Positions 36,230 to 47,867 of a DNA stretch of 64,000 nt are shown piece by piece. The first letter of the stretch is position 1. The number at the start of each line of letters is the position of its first letter. Made by a program: the position numbers and the translations under genes. The notes below the pieces were generated by a model. The model saw only the letters and a program-made list of their open reading frames with translations, ran no database searches and was not told the origin of the DNA. The stretch lies in contig JASFXZ010000001.1 in assembly GCA_032209605.1 (NCBI GenBank), forward strand, positions 22,258,119 to 22,322,118, given 5' to 3'. The stretch is from Mactromeris polynyma. Its lineage: Eukaryota > Mollusca > Bivalvia > Venerida > Mactridae.

Positions 36230-36597
36230 TTTCAAAATATAAGGGACTGTCTCTTACATAAGGACGTACATCGTTTAGAACGCTTTACTATTGTTACACA
36301 TTTTAAGCCACACAGTTATAATGATACAAATAGCATGTTATAATCAAATTGAAAAGCGAAGTTTAGTTGCTTACATTAAATCAAGTACATGTATAATGCG
36401 AGAAGGGACGCAACTGCGATATAGATGTAGTTGTCTCTCTTCTTAATTTGAATGCATAGATATTCATAAATACGTTTATTCGGTAAATCGTTCGCACAGT
36501 TATGTCCGTTATACAGAAAAAATGAATCATTATTTTCCTAGAGCACATCACATGGTTATGTTCTAGGTAACAGAAAACAAGAAATATCTTGAAAAAA
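36230..36597. other. No gene seen
   Basis: Nothing recognised. A minus-strand frame (36381-36761) overlaps the next repeat and has no support. Confidence 0.45.
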
Positions 36598-36895
36598 GAT
36601 GGACGGCGCAATTTAAAGGTTAAGATTTGTTGTGCAACAAAAAATAATGCCGAGATGTTACGCTTGCTGGCGACTCCAGATCCAAAATGGATTTCGGTTA
36701 ATTCATCGTAATTCAGTGGGTTTTGGTAAGGTAACTTACCCTTTATCGAAAGGTTAACCAATCCGCGTCAAGGGTACAAACGTTGTTCGGTTGAAGAGAA
36801 ATTGCCTTGGTGGTTAACGTAAGATTTGATTGGTTTACACTACACTGATATGCAAATAGCAAAACCATGTTAGTACGGCTGCGCTAAAACACCTA
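36598..36895 (+). repeat. Dispersed repeat, ccgcgtcaagg family, copy 1
   Basis: cggcgcaatttaaaggttaa, gatttgttgtgcaacaa, ggtttaccaatccgcgtcaag-type words, cgttgttcggttgaagagaa and acactgatatgcaaatagca are shared with 54416-54735 (same strand) and 62705-62893 (opposite strand). Class unknown. Confidence 0.8.
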
Positions 36896-37013
36896 AATAC
36901 TGAGAAATCGATCAAGGGATTTTATCATAAGTGACTACATTACAATTTACGACTTAGAAAATAGTCACTTATCAGTGTTTTGCAATTTTCTATTTAAATT
37001 GTCATCAAACAAT

Positions 37014-37066
37014 TAACCTCACTGAAAGACCACCTCAAAATTAAGACCGCCTCAATAATGTATAAT
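37014..37066. mobile_element. Pogo-like MITE fragment
   Basis: ttaacctcactgaaagacca then cctcaaaattaagaccgcct is the left part of the aagaccacctca family. Confidence 0.65.
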
Positions 37067-37401
37067 AAAAGTAAACCGTACTTTACTGGAACAATTTGTA
37101 TTTTATTCCATATTTAGTCGACAATCAAACCAATTCACAACTAAGACGGTCTTTCTTCAGAACCAATTGTGGTCTATTATCGACCTTTCATCGCACTCGA
37201 TATAACGAGATGTCTGAGTTTAGTTAATTCCTAAATTTGGTCCAAAATAAAATGCCACTTCAGCAATGTCTTATCTTTCATACTGATAATGACCGGCCTC
37301 TAGTTAATGTACGTCAGCCCTAAACTACATGTAATATTGTGAAATCTTCATTTTGTTATGTAATATAATTTCAGTTTAGATTTTTATTTCAATCGACAAA
37401 C

Positions 37402-40400
37402 ATGGTCGGTGTACGTTACTTAGCTGTTGTTGCATTGACGATTTACGTCTGTTTGATTACAGAAGCACAGGTATGTATTGTTCATTAACTATTTTCTTCA
37501 TATCAAATACTTGTGTTATAGAGTTATCTATTTTTATGAATTGAGAGGCCACACGTTACTGTTTATTGTAATCACTCCCGGTGACTGGATTTCTAACTTA
37601 AGCTCGCCCGTAAAATCGAAGGGAATTTCACCGAGAACCATGCCCACCTTGGACAACTATTGACCTCTATGCCCTCCTTGGACAACTATTGACCTCAACG
37701 CCCTCATTGGATCACAATGGACCACTTTGCCCTCCTTGGGTCACAATGGACCACTATGCCCTCCTTGGGTCTCAATGCACCACTATGTCCTCCTTGGGTC
37801 ACAATGGACCACTATGCCCTAATTGGGTCACAATGGACCACTATGCCCAGATTGGGTCACAATGGACCACTATGCCCAGATTGGGTCACAATGGACCACT
37901 ATGCCCTCCTTGGGTCACAATGGACCACTATGCCCTCCTTGGGTCACAATGGACCACTATGCCCACATTGGGTCACACTGGACCACTATGCCCACATTGG
38001 GTCACAATGGACCACTATGCTCTCCTTGGGTCACAATGGACCACTGTGCCCTCCTTGGAAAACTATGGACCTCTGTGCCCTTATTGGATTACTATGGACC
38101 ACTATGCCCTAATTGGACTCCTATGGACCACTATGCCCACCTTGGGCAACTATGGATCACTATGCCATTATTGGACCACAATGGACCACTATGCCATTAT
38201 TGGACCACTATGGACCACTATGCCCTTATTGGGCCACTATGGACCACTATGCTCTTATTGGGCCACTATGGACTACGACGCACTCCTTGGGTCACTATGG
38301 ACCACTATGCACTCCTTGGGGCCACTATGGACTACTTTATGCCATCCTTTGGCCTCCATGAACCACTATGGACCACTAAACCCTCCTTGAACCACTACAG
38401 ATCCTTCAATTACACCCTAAAACCAATGTGCCTCCACGGATCACTGAGCCCTCCTATGAACACTATGTCTCCCAACGTTTTGTCCGATGTACATATCCTT
38501 AATTTCTTTGTATCACTCGGAAAGTTTGTCAATATTTTTAAATCACTGGATTCGTTGAAAGTCGTTTTAATCATTTTTTATGGACACCACTAATACTTAT
38601 CATTAGGAGGTTCAAATATGTTTGTTATACATGTAATTCGTATGTCTGTTTGTGTACATTTCAATTGCTGAGCATACATGATCGGTTTCTTGTTAACGGA
38701 TATCTTGTTAATGAAACTTCATTATCAAGTGACATGCTCCTTACTATAAGTTACAATAGTGCAAGGGAGACAACTCGTGTTTCTTATCATATTCAAAGCT
38801 CATTCTTGCATTAGAGTTAAGTTTCTTGTCTGTGAAACATTGCGTAGCGTTTTTTGTCTTATTCAGAGTACGGTATGCAAATTGGATACAGAGTGTAGTA
38901 CGGATGAGTGCTGTTATATCCGACCACAATTCCTGATAGCCAGTAAAAGACAGCTTGTAACCGGAATATTGCCGGTCCGACCTCAAAGTGACACAGGTAT
39001 GAAAAAACGTTCCTTTTGATAGACGGAACATATATTGGTCTAAAGCGCGAACCCGCCATTTTGTAGTTTAAGAATATTCAATATAATACGACAAAGTGAT
39101 ATGAAACGATGCATGTGATTTTGTCTGGTTTACATCGATAGTTCATAGATTTGAATAGTAAAATTACAGCACACGTGTATTGCATTCAAAATCAATAGAA
39201 GATGTTGTATATGCTTTTATTTATCGTCGCCACCGGTTTCCCATATGGGCGACGCCTCCGGAAGAATGTTATTCATATTAGATTTTGGAGGATAGTGCAT
39301 GATACAGAAGATGCCCCAGTTCCAGAAGCACCCCTGGTTCTTTTACGTGCTCGATGTAAAGCATCATACACGGGACCTCGGTTTTTAAAGTCTCGTCCGA
39401 AAGACTGTTAGTACGATCAGTGATGGAGCGGGGAATCGAACCAGCGATCCCTGGATTACAAGTCCAGCGTTTTACCACTGGACCACTGATCCGCTACAAC
39501 CAATAGAAGAACTAAACAATTGCGTTTTAAAACTGTGAAATAGTACAGGCGGGATAGCACGCTTGACCAGTATAGAAGGCAATATGACGCCGTCAAAACA
39601 TGATGTAGCCGTACTTATTCCTGTCTTTAGCATTATACAAGTCCCTAAAACAATGCACACGTGTATTACAATTTCCACTTAACATTCAATTTTTTTCTTA
39701 TCTGTTTCTTGTATTGGTTTAAACACGGTGATCGAGTAGAACAGTGATCAATACAATTCCTACACGGATAAAAAGTTACATTGACATAAACTAGACAGGG
39801 AGCCCTTATGGTCGAAGGGTAGAGCGTCTGATTCCCGATTCCTGATCTTTAGGTCGTGAGAACGAGCCCCTTTTTTAGGCGCGAATACTGGTAAGTAACA
39901 CAGATCGAAGCAGTCATCAAGAGCGACTAGTATAAGTTGTATGTACAAATGTACTTGTTTCGCAATCGTAGTTAAATAATGCTGTCGTCACAAATCACTA
40001 AATGCCGCCGGCCGACGTTGTAAATGCCAGTTTTCACTAAATATCGGCCGGTGGCAGGACTGCGGCAGTTACGATCGGCCGGCGGCAGTCGGCATTTTAG
40101 ACGTTGCCAGCAAGCAGCTGAGATTTTAAGAAAAGTTAAATTTCTGGCGACGTCGTGGCGATTTTTTCTATTTTTGCAAATCGGCAGGTGGCAGGGCGGG
40201 CGCATTTTTTGTTCGCGCGGTGGCAGGCAAGTGGCAGGCGGGGCGCAGGGCGATTTTTCCTCCGCGATCGAGACCTCAAGAGTCTACAAAAATCGGCCGG
40301 TGACTGCTAGAAACTAACTGCCACTCTCCAGCACCTGGCCTGCCACCGCTCTGCCACCGACATGCCACCGCCCGATTTCAATATATCGGCCGGTGGCAGC

Positions 40401-42204
40401 GCGGAGGCTGGGAGGCGGCAGTCAATGTCGGTAGGTGGCAGGACTGCGATCTGCCGATTTCAGACTACCAGACATTAGTTTATAATGAATTGACTATTAC
40501 CATACATAACATGATTTATATATCAACCGAAAATCGGCCTGCCACCGTTAGATTATCGGGCGGGCGCAGAGCGGTGGCAGCTAGATCGCTCAATCGCCGG
40601 CCGGCGGCAGTTGTAAATGGGCTGTCCCCCGCCAGGTCGCAGGGCGGTGGCAGTTTAATTCTAGCTGCCGCCGCCCTGCCACCTAACTGCCACTTGCCGG
40701 ATATTTTGGGGTGTCACGTTTCCCGCGAGCCTTTGAAACCAACTGCCGCCGACAGGTGGCATTTTGTTGGCAGTTATATGTGACTGCTCTCAGCGATGTG
40801 TAAAAAATCGACCGGCGGCAGCCAACATCACGACTCTGCCGATGTCTAAAATCGGCCGGCGGAATTTAGCAATTGTGACGCTAGCATAACTCTAATTTAC
40901 TATAAACTAAAACACAGGCACGCATTTCAATGATTACAGACGAAAACTACATTTAATCAAAAGAAGTAGATCAACATTTAGTATTTGAAGGGAAGAATGT
41001 GTACAGCAATGCTTGAATAATTCGTACTTTATTTGAAGTATTTTATTCGATATTGCTTCAACGGTTTTATGCTTATCTTGTCAAGATGGTTAACAGTTCA
41101 GGGTCATGCTGAATAACCGAACGATCCTATAGGGAAATTAAGCAATTTTTAAGTATTTCTTTACACGCACTCACTAAATGCACATTCAACATAAAAAGCA
41201 GGTTTAACAAAGGATATTCAAACCTCTACGATTTCATTTGTATTACCGTTGTTTGCAATCTCGGGAATTTCACAAATACAGATAAACCTCGCTTAAAGAC
41301 CACCACAATAATAAGACCACCTCAAAATTAAGAACACAATTTTTCAAGTCCTTTTTCACTTTTAGCTCGTTATAAAACCTCAATATTAAGACCACCTCAA
41401 TATTAAGACAACCTCAATATTAAGACCAGTTTTCAAAGGTCCCAATGATGGTCTTATTATTGAGGTGTTACTGGACACATTAAAACTTGAAAAAACTACA
41501 ATTGTATGGATTTACGTATCTGTATAACGTTAATGGATAAATCTAGTTACCAAGAGTTCGCTATCCAAGCCTAAGTCTGTAACCCTCGATGTGATAAATA
41601 TACAATTCAAATCATTAACCAACAGTCTTTGAACATAACTAACCACTAACTATACTGGGCAGAAGTGGAAACCCGCCAATACTATTTCACACAGTTTCCC
41701 TAAAAGATGCATGATATAATTACATGTAACTTCTGTTGATTTTGCTAGCAATAAGCTATACAATTTTTTATTCAAAATTACATTCATCGTTTCTGATCAC
41801 TTTATCATAACGAATTGAAGATTATCAAAACACAGAATAATGGGTTAGCTGTTTTGACCCAGTAAATACATATAAATACAAACAACTGTAATTTCGTCGA
41901 GCGTTTCTCAGGCCTACGATGTGTCGTAAATGACGACTTTGAAGGAAAGGTGGTTACGTTGCTTCATAATTGTTCACACTTCCCTTCCCATAATATTTCA
42001 GGCGTGTGTGAGAAATATCGTGTGGAGCATGATTTCTGTGGACCACTAGAGACAGCTAATGGACACTGTGGATGTGGACAGGGAATGTCCTGTCAGTTCG
42101 TACCAGCCCCTACAGTCGTTCTTGCAACAGCCAAGCTCCTAGAAGTGAGCAAGCGCTCAATCTACATGCCTGGACCCGGAAGTTATCAATGTGTGACAAA
42201 ATAA
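37402..42204 (+). CDS. Prokineticin/astakine-like secreted ten-cysteine protein, 3 exons
   Basis: Exons: 37402-37470 (69 nt), 38867-38996 (130 nt), 42002-42204 (203 nt). Junctions are CACAG|GTATGT, attcag|AGTACG, ACACAG|GTATGA and tttcag|GCGTGT, and phases 0 and 1 fit. The product is 133 residues. Residues 1-23 are a signal peptide ending ITEAQ. Cysteines are at 27, 33, 38, 39, 69, 79, 89, 91, 97 and 130. This gives C-x5-C-x4-CC, then C-x9-C, then C-x-C-x5-C and a last C, the complete spacing of the prokineticin/astakine (colipase) fold. The AVIT start of vertebrate prokineticins is absent, as in invertebrate astakines, which act as blood-cell growth cytokines. The 29-residue gap between the fourth and fifth cysteines is long and holds KR. 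Polyadenylation signal aataaa at 42232. Intron 1 carries a 29-bp minisatellite; intron 2 carries SINEs and a GC-rich element. The gene model is firm; the function is inferred. Confidence 0.82.
37660..38400. repeat. 29-bp minisatellite in intron 1, about 25 copies
   Basis: The unit is accactatgccctccttggg then tcacaatgg, with variants (gcccagattggg, gccattattgga). Three units equal 29 codons, so frames of 131-256 codons stay open. It lies within intron 1 of the astakine-like gene and is not coding. Confidence 0.95.
39200..39495 (-). mobile_element. tRNA-derived SINE (Thr-like head)
   Basis: The minus strand reads atcagtggtccagtggtaaa, an anticodon-like stem ctggacttgtaatccag, then gctggttcgattccccgc. 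A long body follows down to about 39200 (caccggtggcgacgataaa region). The 5' and 3' acceptor bases do not pair, so it is not a working tRNA gene. Confidence 0.8.
39795..39945 (+). mobile_element. tRNA-like SINE
   Basis: cttatggtcgaagggtagag (A box) and ggtcgtgagaacgagcccc (degenerate B box) with body gcgcgaatactggtaagtaa. Inside intron 2. Confidence 0.55.
39975..40889. mobile_element. GC-rich inverted-repeat element in intron 2
   Basis: Ends: aataatgctgtcgtcacaaa, tcactaaatgccgccggccg at the left; cggccggcggaatttagcaa, ttgtgacgctagcataac at the right. They are inverted with a few changes over about 40 bp. The whole interior is built from atcggccggtggcag and ctgccacc words in both orientations, far more GC-rich than its surroundings. 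No reliable reading frame. Confidence 0.75.
40915..41055. repeat. Dispersed repeat, copy 2
   Basis: Near-identical to 27490-27645 (catttcaatgattacagacg, atttgaagggaagaatgtgt). Directly follows the GC-rich element. Confidence 0.75.
41278..41475. mobile_element. Pogo-like MITE, aagaccacctca family
   Basis: acagataaacctcgcttaaa, ctcaatattaagaccacctc repeated, and a worn right end attgaggtgttactgg. Inside intron 2. Confidence 0.75.
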
Positions 42205-42267
42205 TATGTTGATTGTGTTGTATTGCTCAACAATAAAATGAAATATTGAAAATACTGTCAGTCTTCT

Positions 42268-42345
42268 TCATATTCATAATAATCATAATAATCATCATTA
42301 TAATCATAATAATCATAATAATCATCCTAATAATCATAATAATAA
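42268..42345. repeat. aataatcat microsatellite
   Basis: Mixed aat/cat triplets just after the polyadenylation region of the astakine-like gene. Confidence 0.85.
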
Positions 42346-42867
42346 ATTTTTTTTTAATAATACTTCTTTATTTAAAGATGGACGCCCGATAAGAATATAA
42401 GGCTTATCTCATTCCAGTCCATCTATGAAACAACATAAACAGTACAATCATACAAGTAATCCATATTATACAATATACAGACAATACAAAACATGCATAC
42501 AATGCTAATTAAAACATCATAGAACAGTTTCATTACAATATGCATTACTTTACAAATACATTTACAGATGTAACAAACACAGAGAAAAATACTGACATAC
42601 AGCAGCAGAGACGCGAGTATTATTGAGATAAAGATAATATTTGACATAACAGGTAGGTGTTTCTAACAACTGCTATTTTTTAATATTAGATGGAATGATG
42701 TTCCATACTGTTATGGCTTTGTATTGAAAAGTCAATTTTGTATAGTAATATTTACAAATAGAATACAAGATGTTTTTGCTAGAAACTGATATAACCTGGA
42801 TTTTCGCGGTAATCGCACCACAACCAGCTATGCATGGATTGTCCTGCACCAGGTGTACGTTGGGACC

Positions 42868-43240
42868 ATGACCGTTCTGTGAACAGTGTTCTTTGGAACC
42901 ATGACTGTTCTGTGAACGGTGTTCTTTGGGGCCATGATTTTCTGTGAACGGTGTTCTTTGGGGCCAAGACTGTTCTGTGAACGGTGTCCTTTGGGACCAT
43001 GACTGTTCTGTGAACAGTGTTCTTTGGGGCATGACTGTTCTGTGAACGGTGTTCTTTGGGACCATGCCTGTTCTGTGAACGGTGTTCTTTTGGACCATGA
43101 CTGTTCTGTGAACGGTGTTCTTTGGGACCATGACTGTTCTGTGAACGGTGTTCTTTGGGACCATGACTGTTCTGTGAACTGTGTTCTTTGGGACCATGAC
43201 TGTTCTGTGAACGGTGTTCTTTGGAGATATGAGTTCCGTG
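42868..43240. repeat. 33-bp minisatellite, array 1, about 11 copies
   Basis: The unit is gggaccatgactgttctgtg then aacggtgttcttt. The same unit forms array 2 at 48300-49440. Eleven-codon units make open frames on both strands that are not genes. Confidence 0.95.
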
Positions 43241-43261
43241 AACGGTAGTTCAGAAGTTAAT

Positions 43262-43348
43262 TCGATAATACCCTGGCAGAAGTTGATGTGAGTTCGAACT
43301 CGGACCACGAGAGTGACAGCCAAGCGATTTACTTACTGATCTAACGGA
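43262..43348 (-). mobile_element. tRNA-like SINE head, block 1
   Basis: The minus strand reads ccgttagatcagtaagtaaa then gtccgagttcgaactcacat. Its counterpart in block 2 is 49642-49714. Confidence 0.55.
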
Positions 43349-43545
43349 GTGCGCATATGTGACTTCGTATATTTAAATCAACTTCGACTGCACCTCAAAA
43401 GTGAGGTTTTAGGTATGATAAAACCCAGTAAGGTTCGGAAACTGAAATACTAAATATTTCATTCCATTTTGAAAGCATTAATTGAACGAAAAGAATATTC
43501 AAGTACATGTTTTATATTTTATTTGCGTTATCATTTGTTACATGA

Positions 43546-46500
43546 TTATATAGCAGCTATGTAGAAGGTTTGGATGTTTGTTCTACAAATATGGGCAATG
43601 CTATTAGCGACTTGGTCTTTGGTTGTTGCAGTTAGGACGGCTGTTCCGAGAGAGTTCAACAATTTCGTCTAAAATATAAATTACTTCGATAGCTTATGTG
43701 AAAATGATGTGTAGGCCTAGTTTTAGTGGGTTCCAGGGTTAATTAGTTGTAGCTGGATCGTCAGAGAATGCGTTTTGGTGTATATTTTGTTACGGTAAAT
43801 ATGCTTACAATAACATAAAACAAACATACATTAAATATCTTATTGCAATTTCGGCCATTTTTATTTTTCGATTATGAATCTACACCCCTGGCTGTAAAAT
43901 TGAAATTGTGGGTTTCCTAGGTTTTGGTTTTGAAATGAAAACTTGCAAATAGAATAATTTACTATGAAAATGTCGTCGATCTAATCATATCTTATTTCTA
44001 TGATTCCACATTTACATAAAATGTATATAAAATACAATTAAGAATTGCATCGAAAGTATGTATACGTATACATGTATACTAATAGTTGATTATTTCCCTA
44101 AATTTTCTTTCATTTCCAAAATGCACTGTAAAATCTGTATAATAAGGCTACCACAGGTTCTGAAGAAATTCAGTCTTAGAGCTGAGTTGGTTTGATTATG
44201 GAGTTGGCCTTTATTTCAAGGTCACCTTCAAATGAGGTTTTGCTGAATTTGTTATTTTGCCGTAGACATATGCCCGACTAGAGTACATGACGTCATAATA
44301 CAATCTCAGCCGATATAGAAAACGGCCAAGGTCGGTCATGTGACCGATAAAACAAGCACGATCATACGCTTCTTATCTTTTTCTGTGTAGCCTTTTATGA
44401 AATGTGAAGTAAACATGTGCACTATACTATCACACACTCGGTAATGATTTTTCGTTTACAGTCGGATCTCGTTAATTCGACAACCTTCTTTCCGGATACT
44501 CGGTATCATCCCGATGTATCTTTTTATTTACGTCGAATTGAAATAGGCTATTCGAAACCATGTATTATTCGAAATGAAATTTCGGACCCGATGAATTCGA
44601 ATGAACGAGGTCCGACTGTATATATTATATCCAATATTAAGAATTAGTTGCAATACAGATACATTATCATCACGACCGAAGAAACACGAGCTGATTCAAC
44701 TGTTAGCAAATATGCATTCGAAGAAACACGAGCTGTTTCAACTGTTAGAAAATATGCATTCGAAGAAACACGAGCTGTTTCAACTGTTAGAAAATATGCA
44801 TTCGAAGAAACACGAGCTGTTTCAACTGTTAGAAAATATGCATTCGAAGAAACACGAGCTGTTTCAACTGTTAGAAAATATGCATTCGAAGAAACACGAG
44901 CTGTTTCAACTGTTAGAAAATATGCATTCGAAGAAACACGAGCTGTTTCAACTGTTAGAAAATATGCATTCGAAGAAACACGAGCTGTTTCAACTGTTAG
45001 AAAATATGCATTCGAAGAAACACGAGCTGTTTCAACTGTTAGCAAATATGCATGCGAAGAAACACGAGCTGTTTCAACTGTTAGAAAATATGCATTCGAA
45101 GAAACACGAGCTGTTTCAACTGTTAGCAAATATACATTCGAAGAAACACGAGCTGTTTCAACTGTTAGAAAATATGCATTCGAAGAAACACGAGCTGTTT
45201 CAACTGTTAGAAAATATGCATTCTTTGGTTGATTTTATGAAATATTGAGTACAACAATAAGAGTTCTTTCAAAATAAAGGATAAGGAGTGTGGAATAATA
45301 TACAGAACTATGGTTTCTTACTTCAATAGCTCTGATTCCAGTATCGGTATGGACTCCGGCCTTTTCAGCATCAGAAAGTGTGAAGATGTAACAGGTGTGG
45401 TCGTTGATCAGAATCATTTTATGCTACAAATTAAAAATCAATAAAGTACTGAATTCATGCAATAAAATAAATGTACACTTTAATGTTTCTTTTATGCTTA
45501 ATTTTATACTGTAAAGCTGAAATATATTGTTGAATTACATAGCCTAGTAATGTACAGTAAAACCGCATTTAAAGACCACTATAATAATAAAACAACCGAA
45601 ATTGCGAACACAATTTCCAAGTCCATTGTAACTGTTTTGCTCTTTAGTCAACGTCAATGTTAGAACCACTTCAAGAAAAAGACCAGTTTTCATTGATTCT
45701 AAAAGTGGTCGTATTATTGAGGTTTTATTGTACTTCCATTATCCGTCAATTTTCCGTGATATCCCTTCCCATGGTAGTCGTCCAAACTGTATGTTATAGT
45801 GGTACATTAATGTTTGAACTTTCATGACGTCATTCATTAACAGTTCATTTGAGCGCCACTGTACGATTTCCAACCTCTTCTTTAATTAAGAGACGCCATT
45901 TCCAGAAAACGTCACATGTGACGTCACCACGTACTGACAGCAGTTAGCACTATTTGCACCATATGGCAGATGAAAACGAAGACACCATATGGAGTAAATA
46001 TTGTTTCCTGCTTGCAAAAAGTAACATCACATGTTGTATTTTCTTGAATTGACGTCACTTACAGAAGAGGTTGTAAATCCCATAGCAGCCTTCATATATG
46101 CACAGATGTCAGTATATCTAACAAGTGTTGCTAGGTTACCAATCAGTAATATCCTGTTCTCTCGCAATTTAATGACAATTTCTCACAGAAATCAGAGGCG
46201 GAGGGCAAATAATTACGGATGTATTAGCTACAGTTAATTGTAATAGCCATATCCAAGTTTCGAACCGATGACCTCAGTATTGTCTATCGAGAGTTCGACC
46301 GACTGAGCTAATCGAGCAGGCCTGGAATATCCATAGATCAGACAGCAAATACGAATATTTATCGCCAAAGATGAATAAGTGTCAATCAAAATGTCACATA
46401 AATATATAAAATTAAATGTTAGATCAATAAATAAAAATAAAGCACAACATAGAGGCGGGATCAATCACCTACCGATCGTGCCTCGTACACAAATCTGAAA

Positions 46501-47775
46501 TTGTCATTTTCGTTCGGCTCCTTGGTGGCATGTGATTGGTGGGGTATAGGCGTGGTAGTCGCAGCCTAGTGATACAAATAAATAAATAAGACGTTAGATG
46601 ACTGCATTTGCAACAGTGTTTTGGGGAATTCGCAATGTATAGGTATACAATTAAAAAGTGCAATTATTTAATATTTGAATATTTGATATTATTTGTTAAA
46701 TTGATAATGAACAAGATATAACAACGCACAGTCGAACCTCGTTTATTCGACAACCTTTTATCTGAATATTCGGTATCATCCGAAGTAAATATCAGGTCCC
46801 GATATATCTTCTTACGCACGTCCAATTGAAATGGGCTTTTCGAAACTACGTACTATTTAAAATAAAATTTCGGACCTGAATAATTCGAATGAATGTGGTT
46901 CGACTGTATAATATTATTTACTCTCTGTTCCTGCCGTTTTCAATCAGTAACCGTGCCTAATCCAGGCATGGTGTAGACCCCTGAAGAATCTCACCCAAGT
47001 CGTTTTCGAAGCCACGACCTTTATATAAATAGTTCGACCCTTCAGCTCCAAGACCACTACACGCGATTAATCTACAACGGTCTTCAAATGTTGTACGAAT
47101 AGGTCGAGTGGTTATAGTCCTCGACTTCATATCACTTGCCCCTCACCACTGCGGGTTCGAATCCCATCCGGTATGTAGAATGTGTGTGAGGGGAAGCCAT
47201 CCAACTGGCTAACGGAAGGTCCGTGGTTCTATATATGGGCATAACTGGGTCTACCTTCACCATAATAGCTAGAATTGTCACTATATGACCCTGACCCTGT
47301 TTATGTGACTTAAAGGACCATGATCAAGTCCTCTCCTATTAACGACAACCCCCATATATATGGTTTACCGTGAACATTAGAAACTGATTTGGAAGTACAT
47401 CTATATCTGCGTGGATTGGGAAGCATGCGAGACCTTTACATCGTATACTGTGTACATTTTGTATTTAAAATAAGTGGAATGAACAAACCTTTTCAGTATT
47501 GTATTTGCAAAAAAATATCAAATATTTGCGTTAAAAGATAATTCAGTCTCATGCTACCTGTACGAATAAAAGCAGAATCCAAACTTCAGACGACTTAAAT
47601 GCATTTTAAAGTACATATGCAATCAACATTCTTAATTATCAATTTATCCCAAGCTTGTAAACACAGTTATTCTATTCCATAAGAACGCAGCCATAAACGA
47701 AGTAATTGTAATGATTAAATAATACATTACCAATGCGGAGGTGATGCATAACGCAGCAAGTATTATACGACACAT
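43546..47775 (-). CDS. Secreted BRICHOS-like protein A, 4 exons
   Basis: Exons on the minus strand: 47775-47731 (45 nt), 46565-46473 (93), 45423-45322 (102), 43668-43546 (123, stop TAA). All introns are phase 0. Donors are TTG|GTAATG, TCG|GTAGGT and GAA|GTAAGA; acceptors are tatcactag, aatttgtag and atattttag. The 120-residue product starts MCRIILAALCITSAL, a signal peptide ending at the exon 1/2 border. A polar linker (PHQSHATKEPNEN) precedes NFRFVYEARS. Exon 3 begins HKMILINDHTCYIFTLSDAE; exon 4 has LLNSLGTAVLTATTKDQ then SIAHICRTNIQTFY. The FxFVYD / CYI..L / D / IAH-C-x-TY pattern, with cysteines at 57 and 108, resembles the BRICHOS domain, a secreted chaperone-like domain also found in invertebrate antimicrobial precursors. 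No peptide follows the domain. Polyadenylation signal at 43518-43523. Family assignment by eye. Confidence 0.75.
44457..44620. mobile_element. Pogo-like MITE, attcga family
   Basis: tacagtcggatctcgttaat to gaatgaacgaggtccgactgta with TA borders. It is in intron 3 of gene A and absent from the corresponding intron of gene B. Confidence 0.9.
44672..45228. repeat. 42-bp minisatellite, about 13 copies
   Basis: The unit is gaagaaacacgagctgtttc, aactgttagaaaatatgcat, tc; units are nearly identical. It starts about 50 bp after the MITE and only in block 1. Fourteen-codon units give open frames on both strands (161-215 codons) that are not genes. Confidence 0.95.
45554..45732. mobile_element. Pogo-like MITE, block 1
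   Basis: acagtaaaaccgcatttaaa to ttattgaggttttattgta. The counterpart in block 2 is 50651-50788, so the insertion came before the duplication. Confidence 0.8.
45851..46092. mobile_element. TGACGTCA MITE, copy 2
   Basis: gagcgccactgtacgatttc at the left; ttgacgtcacttacagaaga then ggttgtaaatccc at the right. Intron 2 of gene A. Confidence 0.85.
46130..46325 (-). mobile_element. tRNA-derived SINE, block 1
   Basis: The minus strand reads ctcgattagctcagtcggtc (A box), gtcatcggttcgaaacttgg (B box), then a body to about 46130 (cctccgcctctgatttctg). The counterpart is 51110-51298. Confidence 0.75.
46728..46908. mobile_element. Pogo-like MITE, attcga family
   Basis: acagtcgaacctcgtttatt to gaatgtggttcgactgta. 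Present in block 1 only. Confidence 0.85.
46915..47080 (-). mobile_element. tRNA-derived SINE
   Basis: The minus strand reads cgcgtgtagtggtcttggag, then aaggtcgtggcttcgaaaac, then ggcacggttactgattgaaa. Block 1 only, directly beside the preceding MITE. Confidence 0.6.
47098..47345 (+). mobile_element. tRNA-derived SINE, block 1
   Basis: aataggtcgagtggttatag (A box), gcgggttcgaatcccatcc (B box), body gccatccaactggctaacgg and gtccgtggttctatat, tail gtgacttaaaggaccatgat. The counterpart is 51896-52145. Confidence 0.85.
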
Positions 47776-47867
47776 TCTGTACACCTTTGTTTTGTCTGTA
47801 GTCACTAGGATGAAGTTCCGTTCACAACTAATTCCTCACAAATAAATAGTGGTTGGCAATCTATATG

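Noticed and set aside
37689..38593. 233- and 256-codon frames rich in W, P and M
   Set aside because: 29-bp minisatellite in intron 1 of the astakine-like gene; frames open through an 87-bp period.
39424..39495. Intact tRNA-Thr gene
   Set aside because: A and B boxes and an anticodon-like stem are present, but the acceptor stem does not pair and a SINE body follows.
40024..40783. Two 97-codon plus-strand frames in GC-rich DNA
   Set aside because: They fall within the cggccggtggcag inverted-repeat element; composition explains the lack of stops.
44672..45228. CRISPR-like array
   Set aside because: 42-bp units abut directly with no variable spacers.
44601..45248. 215-codon frame of 14-residue repeats, looking like a coiled-coil protein
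   Set aside because: The 42-bp unit is open in two plus frames and one minus frame; it lies in an intron of gene A and is absent from the paralogue.
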